From NCBI GenBank assembly GCA_002307215.1, contig DBTU01000055.1:12358-76357 (forward strand): a stretch of DNA of 64,000 nucleotides. The letters are read 5' to 3'. Of the stretch, positions 19,771 through 27,874 are shown piece after piece (within the stretch, counting starts at the first letter, position 1; the number at the start of each line of letters is the position of its first letter). The position numbers and the translations under genes are program-made. Under the pieces are notes generated by a model. The model worked only from the letters and a program-made list of their open reading frames with translations. It ran no database searches and had not been told where the DNA came from. The stretch is from Lachnoclostridium sp. UBA1308. Its GTDB lineage: Bacteria; Bacillota; Clostridia; Lachnospirales; Lachnospiraceae.

Positions 19771-19818
19771 CAATTTTTTGTTATTTTTATGATGAAACAT
19801 TCAACTTAATCAAAAGAA

Positions 19819-19915
19819 AAGGAAGTCGGTACTTTGATATGATCCCTCTAAAGCAGACCTGGTAAATAACCAAAACTACTTTGGAGGGATTATATCACTT
19901 TCGTACCGATTTCCT
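19819..19915. repeat. 97-bp imperfect inverted repeat
   Basis: Arms of about 36-40 nt begin AAGGAAGTCGGTAC and end GTACCGATTTCCTT. Pairing continues through GATAT-GATCCCTC-AAAG. The loop is about 20 nt. It lies between the chemoreceptor stop and the T-rich terminator at 19739. Confidence 0.7.
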
Positions 19916-19980
19916 TATTTATTGATTATTATGTAACCGAATACTAATATCTGGTTAAATTTCATTTATAGGGTTGTATA

Positions 19981-21132
19981 CTAGATCACTAATGCGATTT
20001 TCCCAAGCTCGTTCGACATAATAGTGATTTCTTCTATACTGGAAGTGATTTCTTCTGTAGCCGCTGCCTGTTCCTGACTTGCATCAAGTGATTTACTACT
20101 TTTTCCGCTTGCTTCTTCTACTTGTCTTTTTATATTCTGAGTCAGCTTATTGATTTTAGGCACCGTACTTTTTGATTCTGATGATAATTTTCTTATTTCA
20201 TCCGCAACCACCCCGAAACCACGGCCTGCTTCGCCGGCCCTCGCTGCTTCAATGGCAGCATTCAGACCTAACAGCTTTGTTTCTTCCGCAATTTCTTTAA
20301 TAAATACTGAAATTTCATCAATTTCTTCTGAGATAGAAATAATATCTTTGATATTTGAATTTAAGGCCTGTTCATTAGAATGAATCTCAGTTGCTGAGGC
20401 TGCAAGCTGTTGAATTGCCGAAGAAATATTTGTTAATCCATCTTCTAGGTTTTTTGACATATTGCGAAGTTTGCCTGCCGTCTGCTTTGGCAAAATAATT
20501 CCCATAGTTGCAACAATTTCATCTTTGTTTTCCGTATCATATAACGGATAATTAGCGGTAAAAGCCGGTATTCCAAATTTCGATTCATCCAATTCGGCAA
20601 GTATCGGTTTTCTTGTTTTGATAACATTATAAGCAACATCCATTTCATTCAGTTCTTGACCATTTTCAACAAATGACACAGCTAATTTTTTCGAAGTCTG
20701 ACTGTATGCAACTTTTTGTAAATCAGTAAGATATATACATGCACCCTCATGAAACATCTCAGTAAGAATTGGTGCAAAATCATAAAATGAAGCTGCTACC
20801 GGATGTAAGTTAGGGATAGCAATTGAAATCGCCCCATATGAGTCACCATCATCTTTTATGATTGGTATCGATATAATTTTTAGTCTCTTTCCATAAACTT
20901 CACGGGGAACCAGCTGTTTCAGAATCCTTTTTTCCTGAATGCACTTCATCGTTGTGGTACTATTTTCAAGCTTTTGTCCCACATGCAGAATATCCATTGC
21001 AAATGAATCGGAAGCTTTTGTCCATATAATGGTATTGCCTTCAATGATACCAAATAATACTCCCCCAGGGATAAGATCTGCCATTATTTCCATCATAATC
21101 TTACATTCTTCTAATCCTGATAATTGAATCAT
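19981..21132 (-). CDS. Soluble methyl-accepting chemotaxis-type protein
   Basis: A 383-residue cytoplasmic signalling protein with no membrane segment. Residues 1-205 form a sensory part with FGIIEGNTIIWTKAS and SFYDFAPILTEMFHEG. Two small alpha/beta sensor folds are likely, but no family was recognised. Residues about 215-383 are the coiled-coil signalling domain, with the conserved tip LLGLNAAIEAARAGEAGRGFG and VVADEIRKLS. The protein ends soon after EQAAATEEITSSIEEI, so the C-terminal methylation helix is short. The start overlaps the cheW stop by four bases (ATGA), with GGAGG upstream. This tight pairing suggests it signals through that CheW. The output is unknown; no cheA is present here. 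Confidence 0.87.
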   Translation of the reverse strand: MIQLSGLEECKIMMEIMADLIPGGVLFGIIEGNTIIWTKASDSFAMDILHVGQKLENSTTTMKCIQEKRILKQLVPREVYGKRLKIISIPIIKDDGDSYGAISIAIPNLHPVAASFYDFAPILTEMFHEGACIYLTDLQKVAYSQTSKKLAVSFVENGQELNEMDVAYNVIKTRKPILAELDESKFGIPAFTANYPLYDTENKDEIVATMGIILPKQTAGKLRNMSKNLEDGLTNISSAIQQLAASATEIHSNEQALNSNIKDIISISEEIDEISVFIKEIAEETKLLGLNAAIEAARAGEAGRGFGVVADEIRKLSSESKSTVPKINKLTQNIKRQVEEASGKSSKSLDASQEQAAATEEITSSIEEITIMSNELGKIALVI

Positions 21133-21590
21133 TTTATTTCCTCCATTTCAAATTGGTAAGCAAAAATTTCAGTGTTCAGTTTTAGGACATCCAATAATAG
21201 AATTAATCGTTGCTCAATCCTACCTATACCTGCTAAACAATTCTGCCCTAACTGAGAAATAATCGAGTTTACATTCTGTATTGTATCTTCTTCAATATTT
21301 ACAATTTCAGAAACATCATCAATTACTACCGCAAGCAAAGTATTATTAAAATTTAAAATTATTAATCGCCTTTCGGTACTTTCTTCTATTGTCTTAAGAT
21401 CAAATCTTTTCTTTAGATCAATTACCGGTATCACTTTACCTCGTATATTAATAACGCCCTCTACATATGCCGGCATATTTGGTAGGTGTGTTAAATGATC
21501 TGGCATACGCAGAATTTCCTGTGCATATGCTATTTCAATTCCATATTCTTCCTCATTTAATCGAAAGACAATGTACAATTTAGATTTCAC
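21129..21590 (-). CDS. cheW: CheW-domain coupling protein
   Basis: A 153-residue protein consisting of one CheW SH3-like fold. Motifs include FRLNEEEYGIEIAYAQEIL and LPNMPAYVEGVINIRGKVIPVIDL, the CheW core, followed by RLIILNF and VIDDVSEIV. The start is GTG at 21590, with AAGGAG upstream. CheW links chemoreceptors to a CheA kinase. Here it is translationally coupled to the soluble receptor downstream. Confidence 0.9.
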   Translation of the reverse strand: MKSKLYIVFRLNEEEYGIEIAYAQEILRMPDHLTHLPNMPAYVEGVINIRGKVIPVIDLKKRFDLKTIEESTERRLIILNFNNTLLAVVIDDVSEIVNIEEDTIQNVNSIISQLGQNCLAGIGRIEQRLILLLDVLKLNTEIFAYQFEMEEIK

Positions 21591-21632
21591 TTTATTCCAT
21601 CTCCTTTGAATGATAAGTTCTAGCTTAATTAG

Positions 21633-21746
21633 TTATGTCTCATTTTCAATTTTATGTTTTCTGCATTTTAATCCTCCATTCTGCCGCAAACCCGCGAATT
21701 TGGGCGACAGCACAAATTTGCCGTGTGGAAAATCTTGATTTTCCAC
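21633..21746 (-). CDS. Possible 37-residue peptide encoded by a dispersed repeat
   Basis: A short reading frame opens with GTG at 21746, behind GGAGG at 7 nt spacing. It encodes VENQDFPHGKFVLSPKFAGL, then RQNGGLKCRKHKIENET, and ends 43 nt before cheW. The first part is encoded by a perfect 12-bp inverted repeat (21723-21748). The KFA-x-LRQNG part recurs in the same frame before aroE. The segment RQNGG recurs before glnB at 63419. It could be a real small gene, a leader peptide or a by-product of the repeat. Coding status is uncertain. Confidence 0.35.
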   Translation of the reverse strand: MENQDFPHGKFVLSPKFAGLRQNGGLKCRKHKIENET

Positions 21747-21783
21747 ACTATCTCCTCCAATTTACTCGATTTATAATAAAAAT

Positions 21784-21825
21784 TTAACACCAGCTCCCAT
21801 GTGCCGCCTTCGGCGGCTCTCAAAT
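21784..21825 (-). repeat. Dispersed short palindrome, subtype with GCCGCC/GGCGGC
   Basis: On the minus strand GAGCCGCCGAAGGCGGCACA is followed by TGGGAGC. It closely resembles the sequence before aroQ (52179-52205). It forms a perfect 6-bp GC stem and reads EPPKAAHGSWC in one frame. It lies upstream of the 37-residue frame, in the 466-bp gap between cheW and the AraC gene. The rest of that gap is AT-rich and must hold both promoters. Confidence 0.6.
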
Positions 21826-22056
21826 ATATGGTGTCTCTTTAATGGTAACTTTTAGACCTGATTCATACTGGAATTTATTATGAATTATGTTATAATCTTA
21901 TAATGACAAATTGGAATATTTTTCGTAACTTTCTCTTATTATTCGACAGTTACAATATTATATCAAAACAATTTCGAAGCTTTATATAAAATAAAGATAT
22001 TTTATATATTATTAGCTTTATATAAACTGACAGGTGCTAACTACTGGGGGTGAATC

Positions 22057-23310
22057 TTGTTGATCATTGATTCAATAAAAGAATTAATGGAATTATATTC
22101 AGAAATTACTAAATTAACTATTATATGCCTTAATAGCTTACATAGAAAGCTTCCACTATTTGTTATAGGTTTGGATTTGGTCTTACTCACAGAATTTGCA
22201 GAATACGAAGATGTTATTGACTTTCTAGAGGCTGATGATACACAATTGATACATACAGTTGTTAACAGTTTTCATACCTTTTATACGAAAAGAAATTTTG
22301 TTTATAATATTTTTTTATTAAGCTTAGGTAAAGAAAAGTTGGAACTAATTGCAGGCCCAATGTTGGAGTTCGCCCCAACCAGTAAATCATTGTTGAAGAG
22401 AAATGAATGTATTGATTTACCAATATATAAAAAGAATGCGTTTCTGGATTTTCTTAATAGTATTCCTTTCATCACTAATGAAAGTATCCACCATAGGGGA
22501 ATGCTCTTTGTAATCTTATGTCAGAAGCAGCTAATAGATATGAGTCTGCCTGTACAAAGGATATATCAACATGAAGATGCATATAATGATTTATTAATTA
22601 TTGAGAACGAGGATGATATAAGTTCAAGATATAATACAAAAAATTTTGATGTAATCTATAGATTCTTGTCGACTATGCTGAATCATATTATTAGGGGTAA
22701 TGTAAATGGAGTAACCGAGCTGATCGGTGATTATGGATATTTATTCTGGGGTATAAAATCCCTTGGCAATAATTATCGTACATTAAAAAACCGGTGTATC
22801 GTTACATGTACCATTGCATGTCATTCTGCCGTTCAGGCTAATGCTCCATTTGAAAAAATGTTTCGTCTCTTAAACAAATCCATTTCAATTATTGAGCATT
22901 CAACCAAAGCATATGATATTATACTGACGATGACCAAAACCATTGTTAACTATGCCCAATCCGTTTCAGTCTTATCAACTGACAATTATTCCATTCATAC
23001 AAAACGAGCAATGCAGTATATAAGAAATCATTTTACAGAGAAGATTACCTTAATACAACTGGCCGAATATATTCACATAAATCATATTTATCTTTCTGGG
23101 TTAATTAATAAAGAAACAAATTTATCTCTTTCCTCTCATATTAATTTAATGCGTATTGAGGAAAGCAAATATTTATTGTTACATACAACCAAATCGATTC
23201 ATGAAATAGCAATAACTGTAGGTTATAACTATCAAAATCATTACAATAACATTTTCAAAAAGCTAGTAGGTATAACTCCATTAGAATATAGACATAACAG
23301 TTTGCTATAA
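22057..23310 (+). CDS. AraC-family transcriptional regulator
   Basis: A 417-residue protein starting at one of two adjacent TTG codons (22057 or 22060) behind GGGGGTGA. Residues about 318-415 form the AraC double helix-turn-helix. They run AMQYIRNHFTEKITLIQLAE, then YLSGLINKET, and the second helix pair has SIHEIAITVGYNYQNHYNNI with the ending GITPLEYR. The N-terminal 310 residues are not a recognised sugar-binding fold; they are mixed alpha/beta and may sense a signal. The gene is divergent from cheW and the chemoreceptor, so it may regulate them (inference). Confidence 0.87.
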   Translation: MLIIDSIKELMELYSEITKLTIICLNSLHRKLPLFVIGLDLVLLTEFAEYEDVIDFLEADDTQLIHTVVNSFHTFYTKRNFVYNIFLLSLGKEKLELIAGPMLEFAPTSKSLLKRNECIDLPIYKKNAFLDFLNSIPFITNESIHHRGMLFVILCQKQLIDMSLPVQRIYQHEDAYNDLLIIENEDDISSRYNTKNFDVIYRFLSTMLNHIIRGNVNGVTELIGDYGYLFWGIKSLGNNYRTLKNRCIVTCTIACHSAVQANAPFEKMFRLLNKSISIIEHSTKAYDIILTMTKTIVNYAQSVSVLSTDNYSIHTKRAMQYIRNHFTEKITLIQLAEYIHINHIYLSGLINKETNLSLSSHINLMRIEESKYLLLHTTKSIHEIAITVGYNYQNHYNNIFKKLVGITPLEYRHNSLL

Positions 23311-23324
23311 ATCTGAGCATTAAA

Positions 23325-23362
23325 AACCTCCTCAATCTTATAAAGTGATCCATGAGAAGGTT
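23325..23362. terminator. Weak hairpin between convergent genes
   Basis: AACCTCCTCA pairs with TGAGAAGGTT (9 of 10) across an 18-nt loop. It lies between the AraC gene and the converging map gene. It has no clear T-run. Confidence 0.4.
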
Positions 23363-23419
23363 ATATATGTTGTACATCAAGTTATTACTAATTATTCCAG
23401 GTCTCAATCAATATCTAAT

Positions 23420-24295
23420 TCAATTAGCGAGTACCTCGCATCCATGATCGGTTATTAAAACTGTAACCTCCCACTGAGCTGAGTCTTTACCATCTCTTGT
23501 TCTTATCGTCCATCCATTTCTCCTATTGATAAGAACATCAGCCTTTCCCATATTTATCATCGGCTCTATCGTAAATACCATCCCCGGAACCAGAAGCATC
23601 TCTGTACCTTTTTTTGATACGAAGCTGACAAACGGCTCTTCGTGGAATTCAATTCCTATCCCGTGCCCGCCAATTTCTCTCACTACCGAATATCCGCAAG
23701 AACGTGCAAAGTCATTAATCGCCTGGCCTATGTCTCCTAAGAAATTCCATGGCCTTGCTTGTTCCAGTCCTATATCGATTGCTTTCCTTGTCATATCAAC
23801 TAATCTTTGTCTCTCCGCGCTAACATGGCCGATACAAAACATTCTGGAGGAGTCTGCAAAATACCCATTTAGAATCGTTGTAACATCAACATTAATGATA
23901 TCTCCGTCTTGAAGGATTGCTTTATCCGATGGAATTCCATGACATACCTCATTATTGATTGAAGTGCATACACTTTTAGGAAAGCCCTCATATCCTAAGG
24001 TTGCCGGCTGTCCACCGAGCTCCCTGGTCTTTTCATATACAAATTGATTAATTCTGTTCGTGGTCATGCCCACTTGTATCTTCTCTGATATGTAATCAAG
24101 AACAGCAGTATTCACTTTACCGCTTTCTCTAATTCCTTCAATTTGAGTCGGCGTTTTCAAAAGCTTTTTGTCAGGAACAATACAGCCTTTTATTTTATAC
24201 ATTCTGATTTGCTCGTCAATATAGCTGTGACAGATTTTATATTTCTTCCCGCTTCCGCACCAGCATAAATCATTTCTTTCTATTTTATCATTCAT
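23420..24295 (-). CDS. map: Methionine aminopeptidase type I with N-terminal SEC-C zinc motif
   Basis: Removes the initiator methionine from nascent proteins. It is 291 residues from the ATG at 24295, with GGAG 6 nt upstream; a TTG four codons earlier is less likely. Residues about 6-22 form a SEC-C motif, NDLCWCGSGKKYKICH, a zinc-binding module that can tether proteins to the ribosome. The catalytic domain has all metal ligands: DGDIINVDVT and GYFADSSR supply the two Asp, EIGGHGIGIEFHEEP the His, FTIEPMI one Glu and AQWEVTVLIT the second Glu. It lies just downstream of a small AraC gene, in the same direction. It is likely an accessory copy next to a separate housekeeping map elsewhere (inference). 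Confidence 0.93.
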   Translation of the reverse strand: MNDKIERNDLCWCGSGKKYKICHSYIDEQIRMYKIKGCIVPDKKLLKTPTQIEGIRESGKVNTAVLDYISEKIQVGMTTNRINQFVYEKTRELGGQPATLGYEGFPKSVCTSINNEVCHGIPSDKAILQDGDIINVDVTTILNGYFADSSRMFCIGHVSAERQRLVDMTRKAIDIGLEQARPWNFLGDIGQAINDFARSCGYSVVREIGGHGIGIEFHEEPFVSFVSKKGTEMLLVPGMVFTIEPMINMGKADVLINRRNGWTIRTRDGKDSAQWEVTVLITDHGCEVLAN

Positions 24296-24316
24296 AGATA
24301 TCTCCAAACATATTTA

Positions 24317-24685
24317 CTAAAGAGTGTTCGATAACATCTCGGATTTTTCATACCCAGAGAATTGTATCTGTGTTTTACGAAACCGACTTGGTGAATCCCC
24401 AAAGCCTTTACAAAACGCTCTGGAAAAAGCCTCATTGGATGAAAATCCATATTTCACCGCAATATCTATAATCCTAGCGCTAGTTTCTCTTAACTCAACA
24501 GCCGCCAAAGTCAGTTTTCGCCTCACCACATATTCTTTAAAGGATATCCCTACTGTTTCATGAAATTTTGCGGAACAGTAAAAGGAAGAATACCCAACAT
24601 AATCAGACATCTTATCAAGTGTCGGCTCCTCGTTCAGATTAGCTTCCACCCAGTCTATCATTCTTTCAATTGTTTTCACCGACAC
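24317..24685 (-). CDS. Stand-alone AraC-type DNA-binding domain
   Basis: 122 residues made almost only of the AraC double helix-turn-helix. The GTG start at 24685 has AAGGAG upstream. The first motif is TLDKMSDYVGYSSFYCSAKF, the second IIDIAVKYGFSSNEAFSRAF, with the ending GDSPSRFRKTQ. No effector domain is present. It resembles the DNA-binding parts of the genes at 26687 and 27875. The map gene starts 21 bp after its stop, so the two probably form an operon. Confidence 0.88.
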   Translation of the reverse strand: MSVKTIERMIDWVEANLNEEPTLDKMSDYVGYSSFYCSAKFHETVGISFKEYVVRRKLTLAAVELRETSARIIDIAVKYGFSSNEAFSRAFCKGFGDSPSRFRKTQIQFSGYEKSEMLSNTL

Positions 24686-24785
24686 TATAGTTCACTCCTT
24701 GTAACGCTATTCTATCAAACTATTGATGAGTATTCTTGATAGAAGTTGCGAATATTGTAACCTTCTTCGTTCATTATATCACAAA

Positions 24786-26153
24786 TTAATTCAAATTATT
24801 AATTCTGTTTATTCTCCAGAGCATACCTGAATTCGGAATATATTGATTGATAATATTTGGGTCGCTTATCCCTATCTCCAATACATACATTGCTCCCTCC
24901 GGTCCGAAAGTTACATCAACGATTCTTCCAAATCCCGAATCCTCCATAGTCAAGGCCGGAAGTCCTGATTTATTACTGGCAAATGTAATTATTTCTCGGG
25001 TGTTTTGATCAATCTTGGATATCTTGTGCCCAATTCCTCTATAGGGAGCGGATGGTCCCATTGTTAATGGGCCAAGGCTTCCAAATTCTGCAATATATAG
25101 ATCACCGATAGGTCCAAAGCTCTCATTATAGTTGATATCAAATCCCATGATAGATGAATGCGAAGAAAATTCAGCATAAGGCTTTGGTGGAATATTCGGA
25201 TGTTCTGCCAATAAAAATTCGGGCTGATGTCTTCCCTCCGGCTGAAATCTCGGTAAAGTTACCGGTTCTCCGGCCGAATAATCCGGCCAACCATACCAAA
25301 CTCCCGGTTCAACATAGTAAATCTCATCCGGAGCATTTGCAATCGGTCTGCTGCCCCTGACATCATAACCACGATTTGCTGCCAGTAGCCTAAACTCTTT
25401 GTCAAACTTAATTCTGATCGGATTCCGAAAGCCCCAAGCAACCATTTCAATTTGAGTACCATCCCTGTTCGCTCTTAGAATGCTGCCTGATGCCTTTATC
25501 ACGCTCCTAACTATTTCATACGTTTCACTGGCAACGCCGTAGGGGCAAAAACCTCCTGTACTTGCTTTTTCCCCATGGACAAAAATGTTATCCGTGATAT
25601 AATTCTGTCCATTCAGAACAATATTACTCGCCGGAACATCGTGAAGTAAAGGGTGGTCATATACCCAAGGATTATCTGCCCCGACTACCCCTGAATTAGT
25701 AGCTGTCCCTAATCCAAAATATATCTTTCCCTCCGGTCCAAAGGCTACATTACTTATTCCAAAATCGCCGTTACAGGGTAAACCGGCGATGATACTCTGC
25801 CTGTTTCCATTCGAATGAAGTACAGATATGAAGTTCTTATGAGAAACATATATATTTCCATCCAGATAACTTATCCCGGTGATCGGCAAAGTAAAATTAT
25901 CAGCTATCGTCTCAAAGCGATTATTGATATAATGTAATACTTTTGGATTGCCTGATGTAACTCCTGAATCCGCAACATATAGATCACCATTATCAGAAAA
26001 AACCATATCAATTGGTACATCTAGTCCCGCCGCAACTACTTCAATTTGATATCCGGGTGGAAGATAGATATTCTTTGTATCAATATTTCTGGTGGAAGTA
26101 CTATTTTGGTTAAATGCCCTGAGTCTATAATTATTTTCAAAAGAATATTTCAT
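24786..26153 (-). CDS. Glucose/sorbosone dehydrogenase-like beta-propeller protein
   Basis: 455 residues with repeated propeller blades. Examples are VPIDMVFSDNGDLYVADSG, ISNVAFGPEGKIYFGLG, AWGFRNPIRIKFDKEFRLL and GRIVDVTFGPEGAMYVLEIG. The pattern matches soluble PQQ-type glucose/sorbosone dehydrogenase folds. The motif GSILRANRDG followed by WGFRNP is typical. No signal peptide is seen, unlike most family members, so it may be cytoplasmic or exported another way. Anaerobic Clostridia generally are not known for PQQ synthesis, so the enzymatic role is doubtful. A sugar-binding or lactonase-like propeller is an alternative. Confidence 0.75.
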   Translation of the reverse strand: MKYSFENNYRLRAFNQNSTSTRNIDTKNIYLPPGYQIEVVAAGLDVPIDMVFSDNGDLYVADSGVTSGNPKVLHYINNRFETIADNFTLPITGISYLDGNIYVSHKNFISVLHSNGNRQSIIAGLPCNGDFGISNVAFGPEGKIYFGLGTATNSGVVGADNPWVYDHPLLHDVPASNIVLNGQNYITDNIFVHGEKASTGGFCPYGVASETYEIVRSVIKASGSILRANRDGTQIEMVAWGFRNPIRIKFDKEFRLLAANRGYDVRGSRPIANAPDEIYYVEPGVWYGWPDYSAGEPVTLPRFQPEGRHQPEFLLAEHPNIPPKPYAEFSSHSSIMGFDINYNESFGPIGDLYIAEFGSLGPLTMGPSAPYRGIGHKISKIDQNTREIITFASNKSGLPALTMEDSGFGRIVDVTFGPEGAMYVLEIGISDPNIINQYIPNSGMLWRINRINNLN

Positions 26154-26305
26154 ATACTACCCTAAATTACGATATTCATTAATACATTTTATTCGCAATA
26201 TTTATTTCTGCAATTGCCAATATCAAAGATTTCAATAAAATTAACTATAATTTTCCTGTATCGTTGCAAGAAAATACTACTTCTTCCATCAATGAATTTT
26301 CATTA

Positions 26306-26548
26306 TCAAAAACTAGCTCGTTCATCTATCAGAAATTGCAGTATCAATGCGTCTTGCCGTTTCGACAAGTATTCACCAATTGAGCAACGAAAGGCGTAAC
26401 TGAATAGTTTTTGTAAGCCAGATACAGATACATAACACTCTTTAGCCAAGTCATCTAATGTGAATTGCTCACATAGATTCTCTTCTATTACATTAAGAGC
26501 TGTAACAAGAATAGATATATCCCGCACACATTTCCCTCTTTTCTTCAT
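26306..26548 (-). pseudogene. Truncated AraC-type DNA-binding fragment
   Basis: 80 codons matching only the first half of an AraC domain: VIEENLCEQFTLDDLAKECY, then SGLQKLFSYAFRCSIGEYLS. After KRQ the sequence no longer follows the family, and the frame stops before the second helix-turn-helix. No continuation was found in the other frames. It is probably a decayed duplicate of the neighbouring AraC genes. A functional half-domain protein cannot be excluded. Confidence 0.6.
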
Positions 26549-26686
26549 TTGATAACGTTATCTATTTCTTATTATATCAAAAAAGCAGGAAGATACTTGA
26601 TGTTTTGTGTATATTATGACATTGATCCCAGAAAATTAAATAAACATAAAGATCGTATCACATCTAGCGGTCCTTCTTTAATCCGT

Positions 26687-27703
26687 CTAACTCATGACTC
26701 TTAACTTCAACCAATCCTCCACCATTTTGTAATATTTATGATCCGGCTCAGCATTTTCGATGTAAAATTCTAATGTCTGCACATAAATAATCTTCCCATC
26801 TACCTCCACCGGTTCAGCATTTCGAAAGAGGAGTTCCTCGGTATCGTCGCCCTGACATTCTCCATAGAACATACATCTAACCTTCATGCCTTCAAACATG
26901 GTATCAAAATACTTGAAACCACTGAAACTTTCTTCTGCCTTACCATCCTTACCAAAAAAATTCAATATTTTCTGTTCTTCATTCCATTTGAAGGTTAAAC
27001 AGATTTTCTCAAGTTTAAATTCCAGTCCATGTGCAAATATCATTGTTTTTCCGTCTACTTTAAACTTAATGCCACTATCATCGAGCCTTTTAGCCAACCT
27101 TAACAGGATACCCCAATCCTTTTTCTGTTTCATGTCGTTGATACTAATTCGATATTCATAACTTTTCTTATCCATAGTTAACCCTCCATTAATTTTTGTA
27201 TTTTCATCATAACAATTAAGGAGACCTTTTTCCTGTTCTGTATGCTTTTGATTTGTCCGCAACGTCGGTTGTTCATCCGATATAATATTATCCCACCCAC
27301 CACGTATTTCCAGTATGATCTGCATTGGATTAAATTCTTTGATTTTGGGATATGTTCTTCTGATAAAACTTGGTGGAAATCCATGAAATCGTGAAAATGC
27401 CTTGGCAAAAGCTTCGGGAGTTTCATATCCATACTTAAATGCAAGCTCAATAATATGTATGTTAGACCTCATAAGTTCTTGTCCCGCAAGCGAAAGCCGC
27501 CTGTTTCGCACATATTCCATGATAGTCAAATTGCAAACGCTCTTAAATAAGCTATTCATTGTTGAAATACTCATATAAAATTGAGCTGCAATAATATTTG
27601 GTACTAACTCTTCATAAATATCTTCTTCAATATAATCAATGATACGTTGCACGATATCTATAGAAGCACCGTTACTATTACCTTTTTCAAATTTCTTAGC
27701 CAT
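26687..27703 (-). CDS. AraC-family regulator with unrecognised C-terminal domain
   Basis: 338 residues. The AraC DNA-binding domain is N-terminal (about residues 15-120): IIDYIEEDIYEELVPNIIAA, then IIELAFKYGYETPEAFAKAF with GFPPSFIRR. After a linker of about 60 residues, the C-terminal 160 residues (starting KKSYEYRISINDM) form a mixed alpha/beta domain. It has WNEEQKILNFFGKDGKAEES and YVQTLEFYIENAEPDHKYYK, a pattern of effector domains fused to AraC N-termini. The ligand is unknown. It is one of several AraC-type genes in this stretch. Confidence 0.82.
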   Translation of the reverse strand: MAKKFEKGNSNGASIDIVQRIIDYIEEDIYEELVPNIIAAQFYMSISTMNSLFKSVCNLTIMEYVRNRRLSLAGQELMRSNIHIIELAFKYGYETPEAFAKAFSRFHGFPPSFIRRTYPKIKEFNPMQIILEIRGGWDNIISDEQPTLRTNQKHTEQEKGLLNCYDENTKINGGLTMDKKSYEYRISINDMKQKKDWGILLRLAKRLDDSGIKFKVDGKTMIFAHGLEFKLEKICLTFKWNEEQKILNFFGKDGKAEESFSGFKYFDTMFEGMKVRCMFYGECQGDDTEELLFRNAEPVEVDGKIIYVQTLEFYIENAEPDHKYYKMVEDWLKLRVMS

Positions 27704-27842
27704 GATCTATACCTCCTATATTGGTAACTACATTATATATTAAGAAGCGTTGTTATTCCTGTCTTGAATAAATAAGTTTTGTCAGCTATTGAAAAATATA
27801 TCAATTACTTTTTACAGTGTTGACGATCACCGAAAATAGAAT

Positions 27843-27870
27843 AGCCCGCCGATAATGACCTCGACGGGCT
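27843..27870 (-). terminator. Terminator of the AraC-GyrI gene
   Basis: The stem AGCCCG/CGGGCT with extra pairing inside lies 5 bp after the stop and is followed on the minus strand by ATTCTATTTTC. Confidence 0.75.
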
Positions 27871-27874
27871 GTTT

